64,000 nt of DNA, from contig NZ_LT629784.1 in assembly GCF_900105595.1 (NCBI RefSeq), forward strand, positions 992,001-1,056,000, in the 5' to 3' direction. The notes below the pieces were generated by a model. It was not told where the DNA came from. It saw only the letters and a list, made by a program, of their open reading frames with translations, and searched no databases. Positions 56,524 to 64,000 of the stretch are shown here, piece after piece. Made by a program: the position numbers and the translations under genes. Position 1 is the first letter of the stretch. Each line of letters begins with the position of its first letter. This stretch comes from Stappia sp. ES.058. GTDB lineage: Bacteria > Pseudomonadota > Alphaproteobacteria > Rhizobiales > Stappiaceae.

Positions 56524-58083
56524 ATGAAGATTGGGTTCATGGACCAGGTTTTAGGTGGCCGTTCGAATGCGGACGCGGAGGTTGCAGAGCTCTGGAGCCT
56601 GCTTAGCCGACACAGTGGTGTCGGTCTGTGGGATGCGCATCTGGTCGATGGCGACCCGATGCATCGTGAAAGCCGGTGGAGCTGGTCGCATGAATTTCGC
56701 CGTCTCTGCGGGTTTGATTCGGAGGACACGGCCGGGTTCCCGGATGTGGTCGGATCCTGGGCAGACCGCCTGCATCCCGAGGATGTCGAGCCGACGTTCG
56801 ACGCTTTTGGCGCCTGCCTTGCCGACCGCTCGGGCAAGACGGGGTATGATGTTTTGTATCGGCTCAAGCTCAAGAGCGGCGAGTATCGCTGGTTCCGGGC
56901 GATCGGAGGCGTCAAGCGCAACCGTGATGGTATCGCCGAACGCGCCTGTGGCGCGCTGATCGATGTTCACGAACAGACGTCGTCGGCGGAACGATCCAAC
57001 CTTCTCGACCGGTTTGCAGGCGTGGGACTTTGGGATGCGATCATCGTCGATGGTGACGCGGTGGGCCCCCGGAGCCGGTGGAGCTGGTCGCCGGAGTTCA
57101 GGCGTCTTTGCGGTTTCGATCCCGACGACACGATCGGCTTCCCGGATGTGGTCGGATCCTGGGCAGACCGCCTGCATCCCGAGGATGCCGGCCCGACCTT
57201 CGATGCGTTCAATGCCTGTATGTCGGACCGATCCGGCCGCACCGGCTATGACGTTACCTATCGGCTCAAGCTGAAATCCGGTGAATACCGCTGGTGCCGC
57301 GCGGTCGGGGGGGTGTCCCGGGATTCATCGGGTGTGCCGTTGCGCGCTTGCGGGTCGCTGATTGACATCCACGTCATGAAGGAAGCGGAGCTCGCGGCTG
57401 GCCGTCAGTTGCAGCTTCAGGGCAGGATGTCCGAACTGACCGAAGATCTCAGCAGGGATATGGAAAGTGCGATCGGCAGAACTGCGGATGACGTTCAGGG
57501 CATCGCCAGTGCCACCGAAGAGCTTTCCTACTCGATCGGCGAGATTAACCGGCAGGTGGGCCTGTCGGCCGATGCCGCGTCCAAGGCGTCGGAACACGCT
57601 GATGTCACGGCAAACAAGGTCGATGCGCTGGTCTCGGATATCAGCGGCATTGTGGACGTGCTCAAGCTCATCGACGGCATAGCCGCGCAGACCAATCTGC
57701 TGGCGCTGAACGCCACCATCGAGGCGGCCCGGGCCGGCGAAGCCGGCAAGGGGTTCGCGGTCGTGGCGAATGAGGTCAAGCAGCTTGCAAGCCAGTCGAG
57801 CAACGCGACCAAGGAAATCGCGCAGCAGATCGACAATGTGCAGGCCCAGGCGCGCAGTGCCGTGGAGGCGATCCAGAACATCACCTCCGTGACGATGAGT
57901 GCGCAAAACATTGCGGCCGAAATCGCACAATCCGTCTCACAGCAGGACAGTGCCACGCGGGATATCGCGCAGAGCATTAAGACCGTGTCGGAGCAGACCG
58001 CGCAGATCAAGGGCACGATCAGTCACACGACCGGTGAGATTCAGAAGAGCCTGGAAAGCCTCTCCAGGGCAGACGCGGCCTGA
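56524..58083 (+). CDS. Soluble methyl-accepting chemotaxis protein with duplicated PAS domain
   Basis: A 519-residue protein without membrane segments. Two PAS domains (about residues 20-150 and 155-285) share most of their sequence, including an identical 49-base DNA stretch 402 bases apart. The receptor signalling domain follows, with the tip [23 protein letters not shown] (about 395-415) and flanking helices. A cytoplasmic PAS-MCP probably senses an internal redox or small-molecule signal and feeds CheA. An in-frame ATG at 56458 would add 22 residues of unlikely sequence. A terminator follows at 58115. Confidence 0.9.
   Translation: MKIGFMDQVLGGRSNADAEVAELWSLLSRHSGVGLWDAHLVDGDPMHRESRWSWSHEFRRLCGFDSEDTAGFPDVVGSWADRLHPEDVEPTFDAFGACLADRSGKTGYDVLYRLKLKSGEYRWFRAIGGVKRNRDGIAERACGALIDVHEQTSSAERSNLLDRFAGVGLWDAIIVDGDAVGPRSRWSWSPEFRRLCGFDPDDTIGFPDVVGSWADRLHPEDAGPTFDAFNACMSDRSGRTGYDVTYRLKLKSGEYRWCRAVGGVSRDSSGVPLRACGSLIDIHVMKEAELAAGRQLQLQGRMSELTEDLSRDMESAIGRTADDVQGIASATEELSYSIGEINRQVGLSADAASKASEHADVTANKVDALVSDISGIVDVLKLIDGIAAQTNLLALNATIEAARAGEAGKGFAVVANEVKQLASQSSNATKEIAQQIDNVQAQARSAVEAIQNITSVTMSAQNIAAEIAQSVSQQDSATRDIAQSIKTVSEQTAQIKGTISHTTGEIQKSLESLSRADAA
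56737..57187 (+). repeat. Internal PAS duplication with a 49-base perfect repeat
   Basis: The 49 bases at 56737-56785 recur identically at 57139-57187, 402 bases (134 codons) apart, inside the two PAS units of the chemotaxis receptor. The surrounding units diverge by scattered substitutions. Confidence 0.9.
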
Positions 58084-58114
58084 GTGCGTCGGTATCACAT
58101 GTCTCGAAAGCAAG

Positions 58115-58135
58115 CGGGCGGCCCTCGGCCGCCCG
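58115..58135 (+). terminator. Terminator after the chemotaxis receptor gene
   Basis: CGGGCGGCC and GGCCGCCCG form a perfect nine-pair stem with loop CTC, followed by TTTCCGTTT. Confidence 0.75.
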
Positions 58136-58338
58136 TTTCCGTTTGCATGAGTATACGGTATCTGCGAGCGGACGCTGCCGAACCCGCTTTGCGAGACGCC
58201 GTTTTGCCTTCGGCCTGTAAGAAGACTACCGTCTGCCCACCGCGAGCTGCATCGGGGTCAGAGTGTTGACTGACCATGGAATATTGGGTCAGGGCATGGC
58301 GTGAGCGGACCCATGATGCCAATTGAAAGGAATGTCCG

Positions 58339-58485
58339 GTGAAACGGAACGGATTGTATTTGATCATCATTGTCCTCGCCGTCGCGGCGGGCGTTCTCGG
58401 TTACAAGGTCTATCAGGACCGGCAACAGACTTCCGGGATCAACATCCAGGTCGGCGAGGAAGGCATTTCCGTCGAGACGAAGTAG
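58339..58485 (+). CDS. 48-residue single-helix membrane protein
   Basis: GTG-initiated frame of 48 codons. One hydrophobic helix (residues 7-21, LYLIIIVLAVAAGVLGYKVY) is flanked by a basic N-terminus (MKRNG) and a hydrophilic tail ending GEEGISVETK. A purine-rich GAAAGGAA lies just upstream at 58325-58332. Probably inner-membrane anchored with a periplasmic tail. No named family; the sense pattern looks genuine and codon use fits the genome. It lies 154 bases before the TIM-barrel gene. Confidence 0.6.
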   Translation: MKRNGLYLIIIVLAVAAGVLGYKVYQDRQQTSGINIQVGEEGISVETK

Positions 58486-58639
58486 GGTTCGACGGCGCTG
58501 CGCCTCGGGATTGCCGTGTCTGCTTTCTGTTGTCCGGCGGCGGACATCCGCGTGTCACGTCAAGCTGGCAAACAGGCCGGGTGACGGCACCACGACGCTT
58601 GCCGGCTCCTGAGGGCAGAAATCCGAGGCTTGAAACAGA

Positions 58640-59473
58640 ATGACGACGACTTCCGACGCTACGCTGCCCGTTCTCGGCGCCGCACTCACGCTCGACCACC
58701 TCCCGGGACTGCTGGACTGGGTGATGGAACACGACCGCGACCTTGAGCTTCAGGATTTCGTCGACGTCGCGCTGCTGACAGGTGACACATCGCCAACCGT
58801 CGCCCGTTACCGCGATCTGTTGGCCGGGCACAAGGGGCGGATCGGCATCCACGGGCCATTCTGGGATCTGCCGATCGCTGCAAGCGACCCCGACATTCGC
58901 GCGGTCGTGCAATCGCGTTTCCTGCAGGCGCTCGATGGTGGCGAAGCGCTTGGCGCGACGCATATGGTCATCCACAGTCCGTTTACAAACTGGTCGCACC
59001 ACAACATGCCGGCAGACCGGGACGGGCGTTCGCGGATCATAGATTGTGCCCACAAGACGCTGGCGCCCGTTGTCGCACGGGCGGAGGCAATCGGCTGCAC
59101 GCTGGTCATCGAGAATATCGAGGACCGGGAGCCGGACGATCGCATCGCGCTTGCCCGGTCCTTCGACAGCGACCAAGTTCGCGTTTCGCTCGACACCGGT
59201 CACGCCCACTACGCGCATGTTTCCACCGGTGGTCGGCCGGTCGATTATCACGTCCGCGCGGCGGGCAGCCTGCTTGCGCACGTGCATGTGCAGGATGTCG
59301 ACGGCTATGCCGACCGCCACTGGGCGCCGGGCGACGGAACGATCCGCTGGGCCCCGGTCTTTCGGGAAATCGCGAAGAGTTGCGAAAATCCGCGACTGAT
59401 CCTTGAACTCCTCGATCCGAATGACATTCCGCGCGGTGCGCAGCACCTCGTCGATCTCGGCGTTGCGATCTGA
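58640..59473 (+). CDS. Sugar phosphate isomerase/epimerase-like TIM-barrel protein
   Basis: A 277-residue protein with the AP-endonuclease 2-like TIM-barrel pattern: GIHGPFWDLP, LVIENIEDREPDD, SLDTGHAHYAH, and HVHVQDVDGYADRHWAPGDGTIRW with the metal-ligand histidines, aspartate and glutamates. Typical for xylose isomerase-like sugar isomerases/epimerases. Substrate unknown. Convergent with the DUF1203 gene. Confidence 0.85.
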   Translation: MTTTSDATLPVLGAALTLDHLPGLLDWVMEHDRDLELQDFVDVALLTGDTSPTVARYRDLLAGHKGRIGIHGPFWDLPIAASDPDIRAVVQSRFLQALDGGEALGATHMVIHSPFTNWSHHNMPADRDGRSRIIDCAHKTLAPVVARAEAIGCTLVIENIEDREPDDRIALARSFDSDQVRVSLDTGHAHYAHVSTGGRPVDYHVRAAGSLLAHVHVQDVDGYADRHWAPGDGTIRWAPVFREIAKSCENPRLILELLDPNDIPRGAQHLVDLGVAI

Positions 59474-59513
59474 TCGTCCGGCTAATAGGGCGCGGGGTGT
59501 CGGCGGAAGGCGT

Positions 59514-59984
59514 TCACGCCTTGTCGATGCGCGCCTGAAAGCAATTGTTGCTTGCCGAACGCAGATGCAGGAACGCGATGTCCTTGCGCGCCAGCAACGC
59601 TTCGGCACGGGCCTGGATCTCGTCCGTCGCGATCATCTCGCCGGTGCCGTAGACGATGCGCTCGTCCTGTCCGTATCCTCGGATCAAAAGCCTGTCGCTT
59701 TGCGCGAAGATCCCGGGCAGGCGGTCCGTTTCCGCGTGTCGGTCGCACGGTTTTGCGCAAAGGAAGATCGGTCCGAGTTCGGCATAGGGGTGCCGGGTCG
59801 CAAAGGGCCGGTGCGCGAGCACCAGATATTCCTCGCCTTTTGGCACGTTCCTGAGGCAATGCCGGCAGGGAAGTCCGGACCCATCGCTGGTGCGCCGTTC
59901 CGGTGTCTGGCCGTTGGCGTCCGGGGCCCCGACTTGATAACGCCGGGCTGTCTCGGTGGAAAGAGCTACGAATCGAACGGACAT
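59514..59984 (-). CDS. DUF1203 protein
   Basis: A 156-residue protein with the DUF1203 pattern: SGLPCRHCLRNVPKGEEYLVLAHRPF with a CxxC pair, PIFLCAKPC with two further cysteines, and the C-terminal DIAFLHLRSASNNCF. The cysteine layout suggests a metal site. Function unknown. The ATG at 59984 (MSVRFVALSTETA) fits the family start; an upstream ATG at 60014 is in frame. Confidence 0.8.
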   Translation of the reverse strand: MSVRFVALSTETARRYQVGAPDANGQTPERRTSDGSGLPCRHCLRNVPKGEEYLVLAHRPFATRHPYAELGPIFLCAKPCDRHAETDRLPGIFAQSDRLLIRGYGQDERIVYGTGEMIATDEIQARAEALLARKDIAFLHLRSASNNCFQARIDKA

Positions 59985-60079
59985 GACGGGTGTCTCCTGT
60001 TGGGCGGATGACACATGCCTAGCCGCGTGTGGCGCGGCGGGCGACCCGATTTGCGAGCCGCCCGCATATGCACGCTCTG

Positions 60080-62419
60080 TTACTCCGCGGCGTCCTTGAA
60101 GGCCGGGTTGTGGGTCTTCGGCTTGGCCTTGAGCTTAAGTTCCTTCAGTTCCTCGCGGTCGCGCTCTGCATTGCGTAGCAACTGGAATTTGCCGGGCACA
60201 TATTGCTTCGGCGAGAAGATGTCGCCGAACCCATAGTCACCGGCGGCCCTCAGCGTGAAGGCGGGATCGGCCAGATGCGGCCGTCCGAGCGCGATGAGAT
60301 CCGCGCGCCCCGCCGCCAGGATCGTGTTGGCCTGGTCGGCCGAGGTGATCGCGCCCACCGCCATCGTCGCGATGCCGCTTTCGTTGCGGATCTGGTCGGC
60401 GTAGGAGGTCTGGAACATGCGGCCGTAGACGGGCGCGCTGTCCGGGCTGGTCTGCCCGGTGGAGACGTCGATCAGGTCGACCCCCGCATCCGCAAATGCC
60501 TTCGCGATGACAACGCTGTCGTCGCCGGTGATACCGCCCTCGATCCAGTCGGTCGCCGAGACACGCACCGACATCGGCTTGTCCTGCGGCCAGGCATCGC
60601 GCAAGGCCTTGAACACCTCCAGCGGGAAGCGCAGGCGGTTTTCCAGCGATCCGCCGTATTCGTCATCGCGCGCATTTGTGACCGGCGACAGAAAGCTCGC
60701 CAGCAGGTAGCCGTGGGCGCAATGCAGTTCCAGCATGTCGAAGCCGGCCCGGGCGCCGCGTTTGGCTGCGGCAACGAAGTCCGTCTTCACCGCATCCATG
60801 TCGGCCCGGTCCATCGCCTTCGGCGTCTGGCTTTCGGGATAGTAGGGAAGGGCGGAGGCTGAGAGGATCGGCCACGCCTCCGCTTCGGGAAGCGGGCGGT
60901 CCATCCCGTCCCACATCAGCTTCGAGGCGCCTTTTCGACCGGCATGGCCGATCTGCAGGCAGATTTTCGCCTCCGACTGTGAATGGGCGAACTCGACGAT
61001 CCGCGTCCAGGCGGCCTCCTGCTCGTCGGTCCAGATGCCGGCACAGCCCGGGGTGATGCGCGCGGTCTCCGCCACACAGGTCATCTCGGTGAAGATCAAA
61101 CCGGCTCCGCCCATGGCGCGCGAGCCGTAGTGGACCAGGTGAAAGTCCTGGGGCAGGCCGTCGACGGCGGAATACATGCACATCGGCGAGACCACGAAGC
61201 GGTTCGCGAGCGTCATGTCGCGCAGGCGGTAGGGCTGGAACGCCGGAACCACCGGGTTTTGTGTGTCGACATCGAACCCCGACGCCTTGACCTTTTCGGC
61301 GAAGGCGCGTGTGGCCTTGGCCACGAAGTCGGGCGCGCGCAGGTCGAGGTTGTCGTAGGTGATTGCCTTGGAGCGGGTCATCACGCCAAAGGCAAAGGTG
61401 ACCGGGTCCATGTGCCAGTAGCGCTTGACGTGTTCGAACCACACCAGCGACACGTCCGCGGCGTGCTGGGTCTTTTCCACTTCCTCGCGGCGGGAATCTT
61501 CAAAGTCGGCGAGTGCTGCCGGCACATCGGACGTGCGCATGACGCTTTCATAGAGCGCGATGGCGTCTTCCATGGCGAGTTTGGTGCCGGAACCGATAGA
61601 GAAATGCGCGGTCGACTTGGCGTCGCCCAGAAGAACGACATTGCCCATCGTGGTGCGCGCGTTGCGGATCATCGGGAAGTTGCGCCACATCGAGCGGTTG
61701 ATCTTCAACGTGTGGCCGTCGAGTTCCTCGGCGAAGACCTTTTCCATGAAGTCTGCCGATTCCCGCTCGCTCATGTGCTCCAGGCCGGCCTTTTCGAAGG
61801 TCTCCGGGTCCGTTTCCAGCACCCAGGTCGAGAGGCCCGGCTCATACTGGTAGGTATGGGCGATGAAGATGCCGTGTTCGGTTTCCTTGAAATAGAAGGT
61901 GAAGGCGTCCAGCGGCTTGGTTGACCCCATCCAGGTGAACTTGTTGGGGCGCAGGTCGACGCTCGGCTGGAAGTGATCGCGGTTCGCCTCGCGGATGGCG
62001 GAATTGATGCCGTCGGCGGCGACGATCAGGTCGGCTCCGGCGAATTGTTCGATGCTGGCGACATCCGCCTCGAAGTGCATCTCGATTCCCAACTGGCGGG
62101 CGCGCTCCTGCAGCAGAAGCAGGAGCGTGCGGCGCGAGCAGCCGCAAAATCCGTTGCCGCCGATGCGGAAGACATCGTCCTTGTAGTGAATGGCGATGTC
62201 GTCCCAATAGGCGAAATTCTCGGTGATCGCGCGGTAGCTTTCCGCGTCGTAGCGCTCGAAGGTTTCCAGCGTCTGGTCGGAAAACACCACGCCGAAGCCG
62301 AATGTGTCGTCCGCCTTGTTGCGCTCATGCACCGTTATACGCGCCTGCGGGCGCGCTTTTTTCATCAGGATTGCAAAATACAGGCCCGCCGGGCCGCCGC
62401 CGATAACCTCGATACGCAT
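60080..62419 (-). CDS. Aryl-CoA flavin monooxygenase/old yellow enzyme fusion (salicylyl-CoA 5-hydroxylase / 2-aminobenzoyl-CoA monooxygenase type)
   Basis: A 779-residue fusion. Residues about 1-370 are a FAD monooxygenase: dinucleotide motif GGGPAG near residue 8 and the FAD-binding [22 protein letters not shown]. Residues about 400-760 are an old yellow enzyme: [36 protein letters not shown] and a [26 protein letters not shown] site. This fusion is the 2-aminobenzoyl-CoA monooxygenase/reductase or salicylyl-CoA 5-hydroxylase type. It acts on CoA-activated aromatic acids. The start at 62419 (MRIEVIGGG) faces a palindromic operator at 62491. Confidence 0.9.
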   Translation of the reverse strand: MRIEVIGGGPAGLYFAILMKKARPQARITVHERNKADDTFGFGVVFSDQTLETFERYDAESYRAITENFAYWDDIAIHYKDDVFRIGGNGFCGCSRRTLLLLLQERARQLGIEMHFEADVASIEQFAGADLIVAADGINSAIREANRDHFQPSVDLRPNKFTWMGSTKPLDAFTFYFKETEHGIFIAHTYQYEPGLSTWVLETDPETFEKAGLEHMSERESADFMEKVFAEELDGHTLKINRSMWRNFPMIRNARTTMGNVVLLGDAKSTAHFSIGSGTKLAMEDAIALYESVMRTSDVPAALADFEDSRREEVEKTQHAADVSLVWFEHVKRYWHMDPVTFAFGVMTRSKAITYDNLDLRAPDFVAKATRAFAEKVKASGFDVDTQNPVVPAFQPYRLRDMTLANRFVVSPMCMYSAVDGLPQDFHLVHYGSRAMGGAGLIFTEMTCVAETARITPGCAGIWTDEQEAAWTRIVEFAHSQSEAKICLQIGHAGRKGASKLMWDGMDRPLPEAEAWPILSASALPYYPESQTPKAMDRADMDAVKTDFVAAAKRGARAGFDMLELHCAHGYLLASFLSPVTNARDDEYGGSLENRLRFPLEVFKALRDAWPQDKPMSVRVSATDWIEGGITGDDSVVIAKAFADAGVDLIDVSTGQTSPDSAPVYGRMFQTSYADQIRNESGIATMAVGAITSADQANTILAAGRADLIALGRPHLADPAFTLRAAGDYGFGDIFSPKQYVPGKFQLLRNAERDREELKELKLKAKPKTHNPAFKDAAE

Positions 62420-62490
62420 GACCTGTTCCTCTCTCTGCGCGCTCGCCCGATCCATTTCCATGGGAGCAAGCGCTTGCGTCCGTGCTGGAG

Positions 62491-62510
62491 ATATTTTAAA
62501 CTTAAAATAA
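62491..62510. promoter_or_regulatory. MarR-type operator between divergent aromatic-CoA genes
   Basis: ATATTTTAA-AC-TTAAAATAA: eight of nine arm positions pair. It lies 72 bases upstream of the monooxygenase start and 93 bases upstream of the SDR start, so it can control both. It differs from the importer operator at 49447 mainly in the central bases. The MarR gene lies downstream of the SDR, in the same operon. Confidence 0.65.
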
Positions 62511-62602
62511 TTGAACGCGCAATGGTCGTTCTTTCCCTTACGCAGACGTTGGGGGTTGGCGGCTCGGACATTTTGGCGCAGGCAGGAGAGGGGATCGCAC
62601 CC

Positions 62603-63373
62603 ATGACACAGGGACCGCTGCACGGTCGTCATGCGCTTGTCACCGGTGGCAGTCGGGGTATAGGCGTCGCGATTGCCGAAAGGCTCGTCGCCGAAGGCGC
62701 GCTCGTGACGATCCTCGGGCGCAACGCGACGCGCGCCGGGCAGGTGGCGAAGGCCATCGGAGCAGCCGGGTTCGTCTCTGCGGATGTGACGGACAGGAAC
62801 GGGCTGACGGAGGCGATCCGGCAGGCGGAAGAACGCCAAGGCGGCGTTTCGATCCTGGTGAACAATGCCGGCGCGGCGGAAAGCGCGCCCTTCCTCAAGA
62901 CCCCTCCCGAGCAGTTCCAGCGCATGCTGTCGGTCAATCTCGACAGCGTCGTGACGGCTTGTCATGCCGTGCTTCCGGGAATGATCGCGGCCGGAACGGG
63001 TCGCATCGTCAACATCGCCTCCACCGCCGGCCTCAAGGGATATCGTTACGTTTCCGCCTATGTCGCGGCGAAACACGCGGTGGTCGGGCTGACCAAGGCG
63101 CTTGCGCTGGAAACGGCGGAGACCGGTGTGACCGTCAACGCGGTCTGCCCCGGCTTCGCGGACACCGATCTGGTGCGTGAGAGCGTTGCCCGCATCCATG
63201 AAAAGACCGGGCGCAGCGATGCGGAGATCATTGCCGACATGGTGCGCGACAACCCGCAAAAACGCCTGATCGACCCCCGAGAGGTCGCGGATTGTGTCTA
63301 TTGGCTGACCGGCGCCGATGCTGGATCGATCACCGGCCAATCGCTGGCGGTCGCCGGCGGCGAAGTGATGTGA
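62603..63373 (+). CDS. SDR dehydrogenase of the aromatic-CoA cluster
   Basis: A 256-residue short-chain dehydrogenase. TGGSRGIG cofactor motif, VNNAGAAE, and catalytic Tyr/Lys in [15 protein letters not shown]. Probably oxidises a hydroxy-acyl-CoA in the downstream part of the aromatic route; inference from location. Start chosen for the purine-rich GGAGAGGGG at 62585-62593. The MarR gene follows after seven bases. Confidence 0.85.
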   Translation: MTQGPLHGRHALVTGGSRGIGVAIAERLVAEGALVTILGRNATRAGQVAKAIGAAGFVSADVTDRNGLTEAIRQAEERQGGVSILVNNAGAAESAPFLKTPPEQFQRMLSVNLDSVVTACHAVLPGMIAAGTGRIVNIASTAGLKGYRYVSAYVAAKHAVVGLTKALALETAETGVTVNAVCPGFADTDLVRESVARIHEKTGRSDAEIIADMVRDNPQKRLIDPREVADCVYWLTGADAGSITGQSLAVAGGEVM

Positions 63374-63380
63374 GGCGCAC

Positions 63381-63947
63381 ATGGAAAAGCGTATCGACGA
63401 TGCCGTTCCGGAAACGATTGACGCCGAAACCCGTATGCAGGGCAGTGGCGATCATCGCGCCGAGCTTCGGCTCTGGCTCAGGATGCTTACCTGCACGAAC
63501 CTGATCGAGAGCGAGATCCGTTCCTTGCTGCGTACGCGCTTCGACGTGACGCTGCCGCGCTTCGATCTGATGGCGCAGCTGGAGCGCGCGCCGGACGGCA
63601 TGACGCTGGGGGATCTGTCACGTCGCATGATGGTATCGGCCGGCAATGTGACTGGACTGGTGGAACGCCTGGTGCAGGATGAACTCGTCGAGCGACGCCC
63701 GGCTCCCGGAGATCGGCGGTCGTCTCTGGTCAGTCTGACTGACGGCGGGCGGGCAAGCTTTGAGACAATGGCAGATGCCCATGCCGATTGGATTGCCGAC
63801 CTCTTCGGTGACCTGGATGCCGGCGATATCGACGCCTTGATGGGGCTGCTGTCAAAGACGAAGGCTTCGGCCCGCATGTCAGCCGAGCGCGCCCGTGATC
63901 CATCTCCACAAGATTCATCCCCGAAAGAGGACACTGCAAATGGCTGA
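63381..63947 (+). CDS. MarR-family transcriptional regulator of the aromatic-CoA cluster
   Basis: A 188-residue regulator with a winged helix: [23 protein letters not shown] recognition region followed by the wing [16 protein letters not shown]. MarR proteins bind palindromes as dimers and release DNA when an aromatic ligand (often an aryl-CoA) binds. Two matching palindromes, at 49447 and 62491, are the likely targets. The thioesterase gene overlaps its end by eight bases. Confidence 0.9.
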   Translation: MEKRIDDAVPETIDAETRMQGSGDHRAELRLWLRMLTCTNLIESEIRSLLRTRFDVTLPRFDLMAQLERAPDGMTLGDLSRRMMVSAGNVTGLVERLVQDELVERRPAPGDRRSSLVSLTDGGRASFETMADAHADWIADLFGDLDAGDIDALMGLLSKTKASARMSAERARDPSPQDSSPKEDTANG

Positions 63948-64000
63948 TGTCGCCCCGCAGGAAACCTATGCGATTCCGCTTCCGGTCCGGGATTACAGGC
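63940..64000 (+). CDS. Acyl-CoA thioesterase (hot-dog fold), 5' part
   Basis: The first 20 codons ([20 protein letters not shown]) of a gene that leaves the window. IPLPVRDYR is typical of the opening strand of 4-hydroxybenzoyl-CoA-type hot-dog thioesterases. It overlaps the MarR gene by eight bases. With the monooxygenase and SDR it fits a CoA-thioester aromatic pathway. Confidence 0.6.
   Translation, partial: MADVAPQETYAIPLPVRDYR

Noticed and set aside
62420..63382. Extension of the monooxygenase frame through the operator and SDR gene
   Set aside because: It would run antisense to the SDR gene and through a palindromic operator; the family start is at 62419.
1..64000. CRISPR arrays, tRNA or rRNA genes, toxin-antitoxin pairs or prophage
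   Set aside because: No direct-repeat arrays, no cloverleaf or ribosomal motifs, and no phage-type proteins were seen.

Overview
The window looks like a chromosomal segment of an alphaproteobacterium, most likely of the order Hyphomicrobiales (Rhizobiales). This is inferred from the high GC content, the ccmI-ccmE-ccmF-ccmH block with degP, two-component genes and glnE nearby, a PleC/DivJ-like sensor kinase preceded by a full CtrA box, a DUF1194 protein, and two class III cyclases. I saw no rRNA, tRNA, CRISPR array, phage genes or replication origin. The only mobile-element trace is a decayed IS1380-type transposase near 9.5-10.5 kb.

Layout. 0.1-2.6 kb: a small secreted PepSY-like protein, an OmpR-type regulator and its kinase, in the arrangement of feuN-feuP-feuQ. 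2.8-4.8 kb: a lipoprotein and an unassigned 469-residue protein. 4.8-9.1 kb: cytochrome c maturation operon ccmI-ccmE-ccmF-ccmH. 9.2-10.8 kb: a scar with a transposase lacking its middle and gene remnants. 10.9-19.0 kb: alpha/beta hydrolase-OsmC fusion, DegP-type protease, a second regulator/kinase pair and glnE. 19.1-25.3 kb (minus strand): PAS sensor kinase, aminopeptidase N and an arylformamidase-like hydrolase. 25.4-34.2 kb: a membrane adenylate cyclase, a CRP-like palindrome, then a peptide-type ABC importer (fused ATPase, binding protein, two permeases) and a methyltransferase. 34.1-39.7 kb (minus strand): a tightly packed glycan operon of four glycosyltransferases and a polysaccharide deacetylase-like protein. 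Divergent from it, 40.0-45.5 kb: an atypical ABC exporter-like protein, a cyclic-nucleotide-binding protein, a metallo-beta-lactamase-fold hydrolase and a second membrane cyclase. 45.6-49.2 kb: SDR dehydrogenase, DUF418 membrane protein, DUF1194 protein and a glycine-rich secreted protein. 49.4-54.2 kb: a complete branched-chain-amino-acid-type ABC importer. 54.3-60.0 kb: ilvD, a soluble chemotaxis receptor with duplicated PAS domains, a 48-residue membrane protein, a TIM-barrel protein and a DUF1203 protein. 60.1-64.0 kb: an aromatic acyl-CoA degradation cluster (flavin hydroxylase/OYE fusion, SDR, MarR regulator, thioesterase start).

How the parts may work together. The importer at 49.6 kb and the aromatic-CoA cluster at 62.5 kb carry nearly the same palindromic operator (TATTTTA-purine, two bases, pyrimidine-TAAAATA). 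The MarR protein encoded at 63.4 kb therefore probably controls both uptake and breakdown of an aromatic acid. The most unusual region is 34-45.5 kb. There, a cyclase, a cyclic-nucleotide-binding domain and an MBL hydrolase follow an ABC transporter whose ATPase domain lacks the Walker A lysine and the H-loop histidine and carries an insertion of about 280 residues. The transporter is divergent from a glycosyltransferase operon, with a perfect 9+2+9 palindrome between them. This could be a cyclic-nucleotide-controlled glycan or glycolipid export system; that reading is inference from gene order and motifs.
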